64,000 nucleotides of DNA from JBCCXL01 sp039191605 (GTDB taxonomy: Bacteria; Acidobacteriota; Thermoanaerobaculia; Multivoradales; JAHZIX01). Positions 8,660 to 16,605 of the stretch are shown here, in pieces. The notes below the pieces were generated by a model. The model had not been told where the DNA came from, did not search any database, and saw nothing but the letters and a program-made list of their open reading frames with translations. The stretch covers positions 186,001 through 250,000 of the forward strand of contig JBCCXL010000003.1 of NCBI GenBank assembly GCA_039191605.1. Reading direction: 5' to 3'. The position numbers and the translations under genes are program-made. Each line of letters begins with the position of its first letter. Position 1 is the stretch's first letter.

Positions 8660-10822
8660 CTAACCTTCTCCGCCGTCCACTGGTGCGCTATCCCTTGGGG
8701 GACTGCCTCCCGCGGCGCTATCTCCCCGGGCTACGAGCGAGAGTAGCTCCTCCCCATAGCTCTCCAGCTTCGCGGGGCCGATCCCCGGGATGGCGAGGAG
8801 CGCTTCGGCGTGGAGCGGACGCTCCACCGCCAGGGCCTCGAGACTGCGATTGGTGAGAATCACGTAGGCCGGCACGCCGCGCTCCTTCGCCCGCTGAGTT
8901 CGCCACTCCCGGAGCCGCTGAAGGAGCTCCGCATGGGGAGCCTCGAAGTCAGCGGACGCCGGGGCTCGTAGCTCCGGCGCTGGCGGAGGGCGCTGGGAAG
9001 TGCGGCCCGGTGGGGGCGCTGCCGGTGAGGGTTCTTTCGACGGAAGGGCCAGGGGAACGCGGGCCCGGTCGTGCATCACCTCTCGCCCTTGGGGGGTCAG
9101 GGCGAGGACGAAGGCCCCGCTGGGCCCGCCCTGGATCGGCTGCCGACGCAGCAGTTTGGCGCTGGTCAGGGCGGAGAGCAGCTCTTTGGTCTGGGGGAGG
9201 GTGAGCTCCCCGAGCTTGCCGTAGGTCGGGAGCCGGTGGAGGCCGAAGCGCAGGATCGGCTTCGCGCGGCTGCCGGTGAGCATCTGAGCGATGCGCTCGA
9301 CGCCGAAGCGGGCGTCGAGGCGCGCTACGCCCGAGAGGGCGATGCGGGCCTGCTGGTGCTCCTCCTCGGTGAGGTCTCGAGTACGGGCCTGGTGCCAGCC
9401 AAGGCAGACATCGCAGCTGCCGCAGCCTTCTTCCGCAGCTTCCCCGAGGCTCGCCGAGATCGCCCCGGTGGCGAAGTATCGGTACACGCTGATCCCGCGG
9501 CAGAAATCCATGGTGGCGTAACTCACCATCGCGTCCAGGCGCTGGCGGTCGCGGCGCTCCTTCTCCCGCAGCTGGTGGAGGTCGAGGGGCAGGTCTCCCC
9601 GCCCCGGGGGCGCTCCCTTGGTCTCCGCACCTTGGCGCAGCAGGCGAGCGGCGGTGGCGGCCGCCATGCGGCGGGCGCTGTCTCGCCCGGCGAGGTCCTC
9701 GATCTCCGAGTCCCCGAGGCCGTGGCCGAGCTGCTGCCAGACGGTGCGCAGCAGCATCGGGTCCGGGTTGGAGCCGCGGAGGAAGAACTCCTGGGTGCGG
9801 ATGTCGTTGGGGGTGTAGAGCAGAACGCATCGCGCGGGCTGCCCATCGCGCCCGGCGCGGCCGGCTTCCTGGTAATAGGCCTCTACAGATCCCGGCAGGT
9901 CGGCGTGGACGACGAAGCGGATGTCTGCCTTGTCGATTCCCATGCCGAAGGCGTTGGTGGCGGCGATGGCCTGGAGGTTTCCCTGCAGGAAGGCATCCTG
10001 CACCGCCCGGCGCTCCTCGGCTCCCATGCCCGCGTGATAGCAGGCCGAGCGCAGGCCCAGCTCCGCCAGCAGCGCCCCCCATAGCTCCACTCCCTTGCGG
10101 GTGGAGGCGTAGACGATGCCCGGAGTCCCCACCTCCGCGATCACCCGCGCAAGCTCTCGCGCCTTGGCCTGCTGGCTTCTGCATTCTTCGACGGCGAGGG
10201 TGAGGTTGGGGCGCTCGAAGCCGGTGACCAGCTCCAGGGGGGCGTGGAGGCCGAGCTGCCTCTGGATGTCCTGGCGAACGTCTGGCGTTGCGGTGGCGGT
10301 AAAGGCGCCCACCGGCACGTCGAGAGCTTCCCGCAGCGCTCCGAGGCGGCGGTAGTCCGGCCGAAAATCGTGGCCCCATTGGGAGATGCAGTGGGCCTCG
10401 TCGATCACCAGGCGGGCGACCCCAGAGCGCAGCAGGGCGGCGCGGAAGGCGCTATTGGAGAGTCGCTCCGGAGCGATGTAGATCAGCCGCAGCTCCCCAC
10501 GGGCGAGCCGCTGGCGGATGGCGGACTTCTCGCCGGCGCCGAGGCCAGAGTGGATCGCGGCGGCGGCGATGCCTCGGGCCACCAGGGCATCCACCTGATC
10601 CTTCATCAACGCGATCAGCGGCGAAATCACCACCGTCGTGCCCTCGAGCAGCAGCGCCGGAAGCTGATAGCACAGCGATTTGCCCGCTCCCGTGGGCATC
10701 ACCGCTACCACGTCGCGGCCCTCTAAGATCGCCCTCGCCGCCTCTTCCTGGCCGGGGCGAAAGCTGCTGTGCCCAAATCGCTCGGCGAGAGCCTGGTGAA
10801 GGGCTTCGGAAGGGGTAGACAC
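8660..10822 (-). CDS. recQ: ATP-dependent DNA helicase RecQ
   Basis: This 3'-5' DNA helicase (720 aa) is used in recombination and fork repair. In order: SF2 lobe 1 with Walker A MPTGAGKSLCYQLPA (about 40-55) and DEAHCISQWGHDFRP; lobe 2 with GIVYASTRKGVE and QEAGRAGRDGQPA; a zinc-binding RQC region with the spaced cysteines CRGISVYRYF...GCGSCDVC; and a winged-helix part. A disordered Pro/Ala-rich linker (about 595-630) leads to a C-terminal HRDC domain (LREWRTQRAKERGVPAYVI, then IPGIGPAKLESYG). It therefore has the full RecQ-RQC-HRDC architecture and is slightly longer than E. coli RecQ (609) because of the linker. It is transcribed alone. Confidence 0.97.
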   Translation of the reverse strand: MSTPSEALHQALAERFGHSSFRPGQEEAARAILEGRDVVAVMPTGAGKSLCYQLPALLLEGTTVVISPLIALMKDQVDALVARGIAAAAIHSGLGAGEKSAIRQRLARGELRLIYIAPERLSNSAFRAALLRSGVARLVIDEAHCISQWGHDFRPDYRRLGALREALDVPVGAFTATATPDVRQDIQRQLGLHAPLELVTGFERPNLTLAVEECRSQQAKARELARVIAEVGTPGIVYASTRKGVELWGALLAELGLRSACYHAGMGAEERRAVQDAFLQGNLQAIAATNAFGMGIDKADIRFVVHADLPGSVEAYYQEAGRAGRDGQPARCVLLYTPNDIRTQEFFLRGSNPDPMLLRTVWQQLGHGLGDSEIEDLAGRDSARRMAAATAARLLRQGAETKGAPPGRGDLPLDLHQLREKERRDRQRLDAMVSYATMDFCRGISVYRYFATGAISASLGEAAEEGCGSCDVCLGWHQARTRDLTEEEHQQARIALSGVARLDARFGVERIAQMLTGSRAKPILRFGLHRLPTYGKLGELTLPQTKELLSALTSAKLLRRQPIQGGPSGAFVLALTPQGREVMHDRARVPLALPSKEPSPAAPPPGRTSQRPPPAPELRAPASADFEAPHAELLQRLREWRTQRAKERGVPAYVILTNRSLEALAVERPLHAEALLAIPGIGPAKLESYGEELLSLVARGDSAAGGSPPRDSAPVDGGEG

Positions 10823-11106
10823 TGGATGGGTTAGCCTTCGATTCGGTGCTTGGGGGGTAAGGGGTATCGAGGGTGCTTTCGATGAGTCTAGCAGCGGTCA
10901 GCGGTCGAAGATTGAAGCTAGAGCCCGGTACGCAGGAAGCTTTCCCTTCGTCCCCCGGGCTGCTCCACCCATCAGATAAGATCGCCCTGTGTGGCCAGCG
11001 CTCTCGAGAGCCTGCTGGCATCGTTCCTCTCACTTCGCTCTATCGACCCTTCGTGGTGGAGAGTCTGTCTCCACCCGCCTCGGCTTTGCCGACTGGAGGT
11101 TGTCTT

Positions 11107-11478
11107 ATGCCTATCATCACTATCGTTTACGGCCTGCTGCTCATCCTGCTGGGAGTGGTCGGTTACTTCGCTACCGGCCAAGAGAGCGTGACGGCTCTGA
11201 TCCCTACTTTCTTCGGAGTACCGGTCCTGATTTCCGGCTTCATCGCCCGCAACGAGGCGCGCCTGAAGCACGCGATGCACGCCGCCGCGACCCTTGCGCT
11301 CTTGGGGCTCTTCGGCACCATCACCGCAATTCCCCAGGCGTTCTCCGCCCTGACCGGTGGAGGCGAAGCGGGGGCAGCGGTGCTCTCCCGGGCGACCATG
11401 GGCATCCTGTCGCTGGTCTTCGTGGTGCTCTGCGTACGTTCCTTCATCGCCGCTCGCCGCGCCCGCGAGCAGGGCTAA
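11107..11478 (+). CDS. small integral membrane protein, four hydrophobic segments
   Basis: This 123-aa protein has four predicted membrane segments: residues about 2-22 (IITIVYGLLLILLGVVGYF), 29-47, 57-78 and 95-113, with a basic C-terminus (RRAREQG). I do not recognise a named family beyond generic small membrane proteins. The start at 11107 is supported by GGAGG at 11095-11099, 7 bases upstream. Longer upstream starts read through sequence with no membrane-protein character. It lies 29 bp before the SDR gene on the same strand, so the two may be co-transcribed. Nothing in the sequence indicates function. Confidence 0.65.
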   Translation: MPIITIVYGLLLILLGVVGYFATGQESVTALIPTFFGVPVLISGFIARNEARLKHAMHAAATLALLGLFGTITAIPQAFSALTGGGEAGAAVLSRATMGILSLVFVVLCVRSFIAARRAREQG

Positions 11479-11507
11479 TCCTTTGATGCCGGGAGTTTGA
11501 GAGCGCC

Positions 11508-12278
11508 ATGAGCTACTACCAAGACAAAGTCTTCATCATTTCCGGCGCCTCTTCCGGCATCGGTGAACACCTGGCCCGAGAGATGGTGCGCCGCGGCGCC
11601 GCGGTGGGCCTGATGGCGCGGCGTCAGGAGCGCCTGGAGTCGCTGGCGGAGGAGCTGCGGGCCTCCGGCGGCCGTGCCGCCTGGGCGGTGGCGGACGTGC
11701 AGAGCACGGAGGCCGTGCATCAGGCAATGGACCAGCTTCAGCAAGAGCTCGGGGATGTCTTCGGCATCATCGCCAACGCCGGCTTCGGACGCCCTGAACC
11801 GGTGAGCAAGCACAAGGCAGGGCGTTCCGAGGTGCTCTACGACGTCAATCTGCTGGGAATGATCCGGATGATCGATTGGGCGCTGCCGGCGATGGTGGAG
11901 CGCCGTGCTGGGCATATCGTTGGAGTGGCGTCTATCGCTTCCTACCTCGGCTTCCCCATCACTCCCTCCTATTCCGGCTCGAAGGCCGCGATGCGGGTGC
12001 ACCTCCAGGGCTTGCGCTGCTCCCTGAAGCGTTACGGCGTTTCCGTCACTACCATCTGCCCGGGTTTCATCAAGAGCGAGCTCACCGATCGCAATGATTT
12101 CAAGATGCCTTTCCTCTGGGAGACGGATCGCGCGGTGCGCTACATGGCCAACGCTATCGAGCGCCGCCGCGGTGAGGTGGCCTTCCCGTGGCAGATGCGC
12201 TGGCTGGTGCGGGGCTTCGCCACTCGCCTGCCCACCTCTTGGGTGGAGGCGCTGATGTCCCGCGGCGGGAAGCGCTGA
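11508..12278 (+). CDS. short-chain dehydrogenase/reductase (classical SDR)
   Basis: This NAD(P)-dependent oxidoreductase (256 aa) has the classical SDR fold. The nucleotide motif SGASSGIGEHLAREM (TGxxxGxG type) starts at residue 12. NAGFG lies near 88, a catalytic serine in GVASIAS near 140, and the YSGSKAA block (YxxxK) near 156. The motif CPGFIKSELTDR shortly after is common in fatty-acyl or sterol-type SDRs of the DltE/YbbO class. An Arg residue after the second strand (MARRQERLE) favours NADP(H). The substrate is not predictable. It may be co-transcribed with the membrane protein upstream and the MFS gene downstream, which overlaps its 3' end. Confidence 0.9.
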   Translation: MSYYQDKVFIISGASSGIGEHLAREMVRRGAAVGLMARRQERLESLAEELRASGGRAAWAVADVQSTEAVHQAMDQLQQELGDVFGIIANAGFGRPEPVSKHKAGRSEVLYDVNLLGMIRMIDWALPAMVERRAGHIVGVASIASYLGFPITPSYSGSKAAMRVHLQGLRCSLKRYGVSVTTICPGFIKSELTDRNDFKMPFLWETDRAVRYMANAIERRRGEVAFPWQMRWLVRGFATRLPTSWVEALMSRGGKR

Positions 12279-13501
12279 GCTCGACAGCGCGGCAGGCGCC
12301 GACGGCTCGGTCCGCGGCGCTCCCCGCTTTTTGGTTCTTCTACCTCGGCGGGTTGGGGATTTTCTTTCCCTACGCGGGCCTGTATCTGGAGGAGGAGCTC
12401 GGCTTCTCGCCTCAGCAGGTCGGCGCCGCCCTGGCGATGGTTCCCCTCGCCGGGCTGATCTTTCAGCCCCTTTGGGGGTGGTTCGCGGATCGCAGCGGAT
12501 TGCGTCGAAGGCTATTGGCGCTGTTGACGGCGGCGGCGGCCTTCAGCTTTCTGCTGGTGGGGATCGCCGAGAGCTTCGTCGCGGTAGCGCTGACTCTGAT
12601 TCTCTTCTCCGCCTTTCATACCTCCGTTTTGCCGATGGGAACGGCGGTATCTCTGGCGGCGGTGGGGGTTCGGCGCTTCGGCTGGGTTCGGGCCTGCGGA
12701 ACTCTGGGCTATTTGGTTTGCGTGGTGAGCCTGCCTTGGGTGATGGGGTGGGTCGAGAGTCGGGGAGGGGAGGGTTACGATGCCCTCTTTCCGGCGGTGA
12801 CGGGGCTCTCCTTGGCGGCGGCGGTGGCGATCTGGGCGATGCCTTCGGCGCCGCAGCTGGAGCTGCGATCTCGCCGCGGCGATGCGCTCCCGCTGCTCGC
12901 CCATCGTCCGGTAGCCCGCCTGCTGGGATTGGTCTTCGTCGCCCATGCCTTAGTGCAGGGGCCGATCTTTCTCTTTCCCCTCTACGTCAGCTCCCGCGGC
13001 GGAGACGAGAGCAATATCGCGCAGCTGTGGGTCTTCATGCTGCTGCTGGAGATTCCGCTGATCGCCGCTTCCGGACCCACCTTGCGGCGTCTAGGGGCTC
13101 GGGGCTTGTTGACCTTAGGGCTCTTGGCGGAGGCGGTGCGCTGGGGGGTCTGTGCCTCGACGGAGAATCTGGCCTGGGTCGCGGCGGCGCAGCTGCTTCA
13201 CGGAGTGGCGGTGGCGGGCCTGCTGGTGGGCGCTCCCCTCTACCTGGAGGAGGCGGTCCCTGGCCGGCTGCGGGCGACGGGGCAGGCCTTGGTATCGATG
13301 GCGGGTTTCGGCGCCGGGGCGGTGGTCTCGAACCTGCTCGGCGGCTGGCTGATGGAGCGTTACGGAGTCGAGGCGCCCTACGCTCTCGCGGCGGTGGGCT
13401 GCCTCCTGTTGGTGCTCACCCTGCATCGCGTTCTCCCTCCTCCACGACTGCCGTCGACCTCCGGAGCCGCTGCTAAACTCAGCGATCCGGAAGCGGGGTA
13501 A
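12239..13501 (+). CDS. MFS transporter (MFS_1-like, LacY/NupG-related)
   Basis: This major facilitator superfamily carrier has about 12 membrane segments. The first segment (ALPAFWFFYLGGLGIFFPYAGLYL) and the cytosolic loop motif PLWGWFADRSGLRRR after TM2 fit the MFS_1_like group (LacY/HCA/NupG-related). The second half repeats the pattern, with RRLGARGLLTLGL and PGRLRATGQALVSM. The start is uncertain: TTG at 12239 is given, but a CTG at 12275 overlapping the SDR stop (CTGA) would give the shortest leader, and a GTG at 12188 would overlap the SDR gene by 91 bp. None has a strong ribosome site. The substrate is unknown. The last codons precede a weak hairpin near 13511. Confidence 0.85.
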   Translation: MGGGADVPRREALSSTARQAPTARSAALPAFWFFYLGGLGIFFPYAGLYLEEELGFSPQQVGAALAMVPLAGLIFQPLWGWFADRSGLRRRLLALLTAAAAFSFLLVGIAESFVAVALTLILFSAFHTSVLPMGTAVSLAAVGVRRFGWVRACGTLGYLVCVVSLPWVMGWVESRGGEGYDALFPAVTGLSLAAAVAIWAMPSAPQLELRSRRGDALPLLAHRPVARLLGLVFVAHALVQGPIFLFPLYVSSRGGDESNIAQLWVFMLLLEIPLIAASGPTLRRLGARGLLTLGLLAEAVRWGVCASTENLAWVAAAQLLHGVAVAGLLVGAPLYLEEAVPGRLRATGQALVSMAGFGAGAVVSNLLGGWLMERYGVEAPYALAAVGCLLLVLTLHRVLPPPRLPSTSGAAAKLSDPEAG

Positions 13502-13593
13502 ATTAGCCGAGAAGAGGCCTTGAGGCTCTTCGCTCCGATAACTTTCCGCTCAGGCGACTCTCCGCCAATTCAACTCATCGGGAGATTGGATCC

Positions 13594-14298
13594 ATGCGCA
13601 AGCTTCTGCTCATCAGCTCATCGCGCACTCACGGGACGGGCTATCTAGATCATTGCGCAGAAGCCCTTCGAGAGTGTTTTCAGGGGGCATCGACGGTGTT
13701 CTTTGTGCCTTACGCCCAGCAGGATCGCGACGGTTACGCGAAGCTGGCCCGGGAGCGCTTCGAGGCGCTGGGTTTCTCCCTGGTCTCCGCCCATGAAGTG
13801 GAGAGTCCGAGCCAGGCGGGAGCCGCCGCGGAGGCGATCTTCATCGGCGGCGGCAACACCTTCGGCCTGCTGACGGATCTCTACCGCTCGGGGCTCGTGC
13901 CGGTGCTGCGCCGCCGCGTGCTCGAAGAGGGGATTCCCTACGCCGGCACCAGCGCCGGATCCAACGTCGCCTGCGTGAGTATCCGCACCACCAACGATAT
14001 GCCCATCGTCTATCCGCCGAGCTTCGATGCCCTGGGCCTCGTGCCCTTCAACATCAACCCTCATTACCTCGATCCAGATCCGGGCTCCACTCATCAAGGG
14101 GAGACCCGGGAGACGCGGATCCGGGAGTTCCATGAGCTCAATACCCCGCCGGTGCTGGGCTTGAGGGAGGGAACGATGTTCCGGGTTCGCGGCGACGAAG
14201 GGGTGCTGCTGGGCTCTCCTGGGGGTCGTCTCTTCCAGCGCGGCGAAGCGGCCCGAGAGGTGAGAGACGGTGAGGCGCTCGATTTTCTGCTAGATTGA
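13594..14298 (+). CDS. pepE: dipeptidase E (peptidase family S51)
   Basis: This cytosolic serine peptidase (234 aa) cleaves N-terminal aspartyl dipeptides. The nucleophile lies in YAGTSAGSNVAC (S120). D135 (TNDMPIVYP) and H157 (NINPHYLD) fall at the positions numbered the same in Salmonella PepE. The glycine-rich block IFIGGGNTFGLL, which positions the nucleophile strand, is intact. Length equals the family norm (about 230). The ATG at 13594 follows GGGAGATTGGATCC. It stands alone between the MFS gene and the MbtH gene; there is no asparaginase or cyanophycinase nearby, though cyanophycinase is the same clan and the main alternative assignment. Confidence 0.92.
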   Translation: MRKLLLISSSRTHGTGYLDHCAEALRECFQGASTVFFVPYAQQDRDGYAKLARERFEALGFSLVSAHEVESPSQAGAAAEAIFIGGGNTFGLLTDLYRSGLVPVLRRRVLEEGIPYAGTSAGSNVACVSIRTTNDMPIVYPPSFDALGLVPFNINPHYLDPDPGSTHQGETRETRIREFHELNTPPVLGLREGTMFRVRGDEGVLLGSPGGRLFQRGEAAREVRDGEALDFLLD

Positions 14299-14397
14299 TT
14301 TTGGGTGTTGCGCGGTTTCGCGTTTCCGAGAGGGAGCGTGGAGCGCTGCGGTGATGTCCCGATCGGGACTCGATACGGCACCCTATTTGAAGTGAGA

Positions 14398-14418
14398 GCG
14401 CTCAGCGTTAGTGAGCGC
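14398..14418. promoter_or_regulatory. 7-7-7 inverted repeat upstream of the mbtH-like gene
   Basis: GCGCTCA at 14398-14404 and TGAGCGC at 14412-14418 form a perfect 7-bp inverted repeat with a 7-nt centre, 58 bp before the MbtH start. Possible -35/-10 elements overlap it (TTAGTG at 14408, TACTTA at 14430, 16-bp spacer). It is a candidate operator; there is no experimental or family support. Confidence 0.35.
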
Positions 14419-14475
14419 CAAAGGTTCGATACTTAAGGAGCGCCCCTCGCGCGGCGCCTGAAGGAGGCTTCAGCC

Positions 14476-14730
14476 ATGAGCTGGGATGAAGAAGACGATA
14501 AGACCATTTACAACGTGGTGATCAATCACGAAGAGCAGTACTCCATCTGGCCGGCGGACCGTGAGCTGCCGCTGGGCTGGAATAACGAGGGCAAGTCCGG
14601 CAACAAGAAAGAGTGCCTGGATCACATCGAAGAGGTGTGGACGGACATGCGTCCCCTAAGTCTGCGCAAGAAGATGGAAGAGGACGAGGCCAAGCGAGCT
14701 GCTGAGGCCGGCGGCGATCAGTCCAACTGA
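14476..14730 (+). CDS. MbtH-like protein
   Basis: MbtH-like proteins (here 84 aa) are small chaperone/activator subunits that bind the adenylation domains of nonribosomal peptide synthetases. The family signature is complete: N17, E19-E20, Q21, S23, W25-P26, P32-x-G34-W35, C47-L48, W55-T-D-M-R-P60 and S62-L63-R64. W25 and W35, which form the adenylation-domain docking groove in the family, are present. A charged tail (KKMEEDEAKRAAEAGG) follows. GGAGG lies about 9 bases upstream of the ATG. Unusually, no NRPS, siderophore or adenylating gene lies in the window. The next gene, 118 bp downstream on the same strand, encodes a small acidic protein that may be co-expressed. Confidence 0.93.
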   Translation: MSWDEEDDKTIYNVVINHEEQYSIWPADRELPLGWNNEGKSGNKKECLDHIEEVWTDMRPLSLRKKMEEDEAKRAAEAGGDQSN

Positions 14731-14848
14731 AGCCCCTCGACGCTTCTACAGCAACTCGTTATCCCCTGCCCTGCGGCGACGCTCGGCAGGTACCAGAATT
14801 GGCCATCAAGTTTCCGCAGCCCGTCAGGGTTAGCCGGATGGAGTGATC

Positions 14849-15124
14849 ATGCGAAAGTACAGCAAGGCATATCAGCTGAAGGATCTGCGCGCCTACTCTA
14901 AGTGGGAGGAAAAGGAGCGCGACGACAAGGACGAGCTCACCGACGATCTCATCGTCTACCTGCAGGACAACTTCACCGTCGTGCGCGACGTTTTCGAAGA
15001 GGAAGACTTCATCTTCGATACCGTCGACGACGAGTGGAAGGCCTTCTGCAAGGATCAGCTGGGCTTCGAGATCCCCGAGGATCTGCGTTACGCCTACGAG
15101 GAAGAGGGCGAGGGCTCGAACTGA
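14849..15124 (+). CDS. small acidic protein of unknown function downstream of mbtH-like gene
   Basis: This 91-aa, strongly acidic protein begins MRKYSKAYQLKDLRAYSKW, continues with a charged stretch (EEKERDDKDELTDD), and ends with DQLGFEIPEDLRYAYEEE. It has no cysteine pair, signal peptide or membrane segment; the single cysteine is in AFCKDQ. The ATG at 14849 is preferred over GTG at 14843 by conservation-style reasoning only. GGATGGAG lies 5-12 bases upstream. The pattern (short aromatic/basic head, helix, acidic middle, IPEDL end) looks like a conserved docking or accessory protein, but I do not recognise the family. Its only context is the MbtH-like gene before it. Confidence 0.7.
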   Translation: MRKYSKAYQLKDLRAYSKWEEKERDDKDELTDDLIVYLQDNFTVVRDVFEEEDFIFDTVDDEWKAFCKDQLGFEIPEDLRYAYEEEGEGSN

Positions 15125-15133
15125 GCACGGCGT

Positions 15134-15167
15134 CCATCGCTGTTCAGCAAGCCATCGCTGTTCAGCA
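15134..15167. repeat. tandem 16-bp direct repeat, period 18
   Basis: CCATCGCTGTTCAGCA occurs at 15134-15149 and again at 15152-15167, just after the stop of the small acidic protein. A related TTCAGCA half recurs in the palindrome at 15184. It is probably a local duplication in the 3' untranslated region. Confidence 0.8.
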
Positions 15168-15183
15168 CGATATCCAGCGGATA

Positions 15184-15197
15184 TTCAGCATGCTGAA
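15184..15197. repeat. perfect 14-bp palindrome
   Basis: TTCAGCATGCTGAA reads identically on both strands. It shares TTCAGCA with the two direct repeats just upstream and immediately precedes the terminator-like stem-loop. It could be a protein-binding site or a remnant of the duplication. Confidence 0.6.
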
Positions 15198-15198
15198 A

Positions 15199-15228
15199 GA
15201 GAGCCGGGCCCGGGTGGGTCCGGCTCTC
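15199..15228 (+). terminator. GC-rich stem-loop between convergent transcripts
   Basis: GAGAGCCGG (15199-15207) pairs with CCGGCTCTC (15220-15228). Pairing can extend inward to 12 pairs with a 6-nt loop. It sits between the MbtH pair and the convergent kynU gene. No T-run follows on the plus strand, so termination, if any, is not classical. Confidence 0.5.
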
Positions 15229-15279
15229 GTGCGTTGAGACCCCTAGAATTGCCTGCTTTGGGGCGGGTGGGTCTGATTC

Positions 15280-16605
15280 TCAGACCGGAAGCTCGCGAGC
15301 CGCTTCGCCGAGGGCGGCGATGGCGTCCTCCAGCTGGCGATTGCAGAGATAGGGAGCCGGGCCGAAGCGCAGCCGGTCGTCTCGGTAGTCGGTGAGCACC
15401 CCCCGCTGACGCAGGCCGCGATGCAGCGCTTCGGCGTGCTGAGTGCGTAGGGCGAGGAACGCGCCGTAGGCATCGAGGGGGGCGCTCCGCGGCCGGTCGA
15501 CGAGGCTCGGCGGTAGCTGGAGCTCATCGAAGCTCTTGGCGAGGTGCGAGATCTGATGCCGAGAGATGGCTCGCAGCTGCTGTGGGCTCAGGCCCTGCTG
15601 CCGGAAGAAGCTTCTCGCGGCGGCGCCGCGATAGTGGCTGGTGGGGTCGTAGGTGGAGCCGGCAAAGGCGTCGGCATCCTGGCCGTAGGCCACCCCTGGC
15701 CGTGCCTTGGAGGCTTCCGATAGGGTGGCGAATTCGGCGAACCAGCCGGTAATCACCGGCCGCAGCCGCCGTCCCGGCGGCACCCGCAGGAAGCAATTGC
15801 CTTCGCCCATCTGGAGGTATTTGTAGCCTCCCCCCACCACGAAGGCGCTGTCGAGTCCCTGCTGCCGGAGAGAAAAGGGCATCGCGCCGAGGGCGTGGTA
15901 CGTATCGATGAGCAGCTCGACGCCGCGTTCGGTGCACAGCGGCGCCAGCTCGCCGAGGTGGGGAACGATACGCGAGTCGCGAAAGAGTACGCAGGACACC
16001 AGCACGGCGGCGGTGTTGTCATCCACCGCATCCGCCAGGCGTCGGGCGAGGCTTTCCGGCCCGCTGCCGTCTCCCTGGGGATCGGTCTCCACCCATTGAA
16101 TCTCCACTCCCTGCTCTTCCAGGCGCTGTAGCTGGCGGCGGATGGAGTGGAATTCACCGGTGGTGGTGACGAGCTTGCGGCGATCCTCCGGCAGTGCGGA
16201 GAGGAAGCGCAGCACGAGCTCATGGGTATTGGTGCCGAGGGCGTAAAGCCCTCCTCGGGGGCTTCCTGCCGAATCGACGTCGTCCAGCAGGTCCGCGAAG
16301 CCCTCCTGGACTTGGCTGGCCTGGGCGAAGGCCCGCTCCCACTTCTCATCGACCCGCTCCGCGGCGTCATCGAAAGCCTGGAGCTGAGCCTGGCGAACGC
16401 AATCCGGCCACGCCTGATGGGAATGGCCGGTGAGCAGAAGCCGCTGGGCGACGCGGAAATGGGAGTAGTGGGCGGCGAGGGCGTTGGGCTCGCGGCGCAG
16501 GAATTCGAGGGGTTGGGGCTGAGCGTAGCTTCCGATGGGGGGAGTGTCTGGAGGGCCCATCTCCAGGGAGCCAGTCTCCAGGGCTGAATCAACGGGGGAG
16601 CTCAT
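15280..16605 (-). CDS. kynU: kynureninase-like class V aminotransferase
   Basis: This PLP enzyme (441 aa) should cleave kynurenine to anthranilate and alanine, acting on the product of the adjacent dioxygenase after deformylation. Class V landmarks are visible: GEFHSIRRQ, LLIDTYHALGAMPF (the Asp that contacts the PLP ring) and the PLP lysine in GGGYKYLQMGEG, then GWFAEF and a C-terminal RFGPAPYLC. The canonical kynureninase N-terminal block (GNSLG) is replaced by TGHSHQAWPD, so this is an atypical subgroup. The ATG at 16605 overlaps the dioxygenase stop (ATGA), which argues for translational coupling. Length fits kynureninases (415-460). Without the context, the safer name would be class V aminotransferase. 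Confidence 0.82.
   Translation of the reverse strand: MSSPVDSALETGSLEMGPPDTPPIGSYAQPQPLEFLRREPNALAAHYSHFRVAQRLLLTGHSHQAWPDCVRQAQLQAFDDAAERVDEKWERAFAQASQVQEGFADLLDDVDSAGSPRGGLYALGTNTHELVLRFLSALPEDRRKLVTTTGEFHSIRRQLQRLEEQGVEIQWVETDPQGDGSGPESLARRLADAVDDNTAAVLVSCVLFRDSRIVPHLGELAPLCTERGVELLIDTYHALGAMPFSLRQQGLDSAFVVGGGYKYLQMGEGNCFLRVPPGRRLRPVITGWFAEFATLSEASKARPGVAYGQDADAFAGSTYDPTSHYRGAAARSFFRQQGLSPQQLRAISRHQISHLAKSFDELQLPPSLVDRPRSAPLDAYGAFLALRTQHAEALHRGLRQRGVLTDYRDDRLRFGPAPYLCNRQLEDAIAALGEAARELPV

Noticed and set aside
8949..10379. 476-codon minus-strand frame inside recQ (second frame)
   Set aside because: Out of frame with a complete RecQ; Arg/Pro/Gly-rich nonsense translation.
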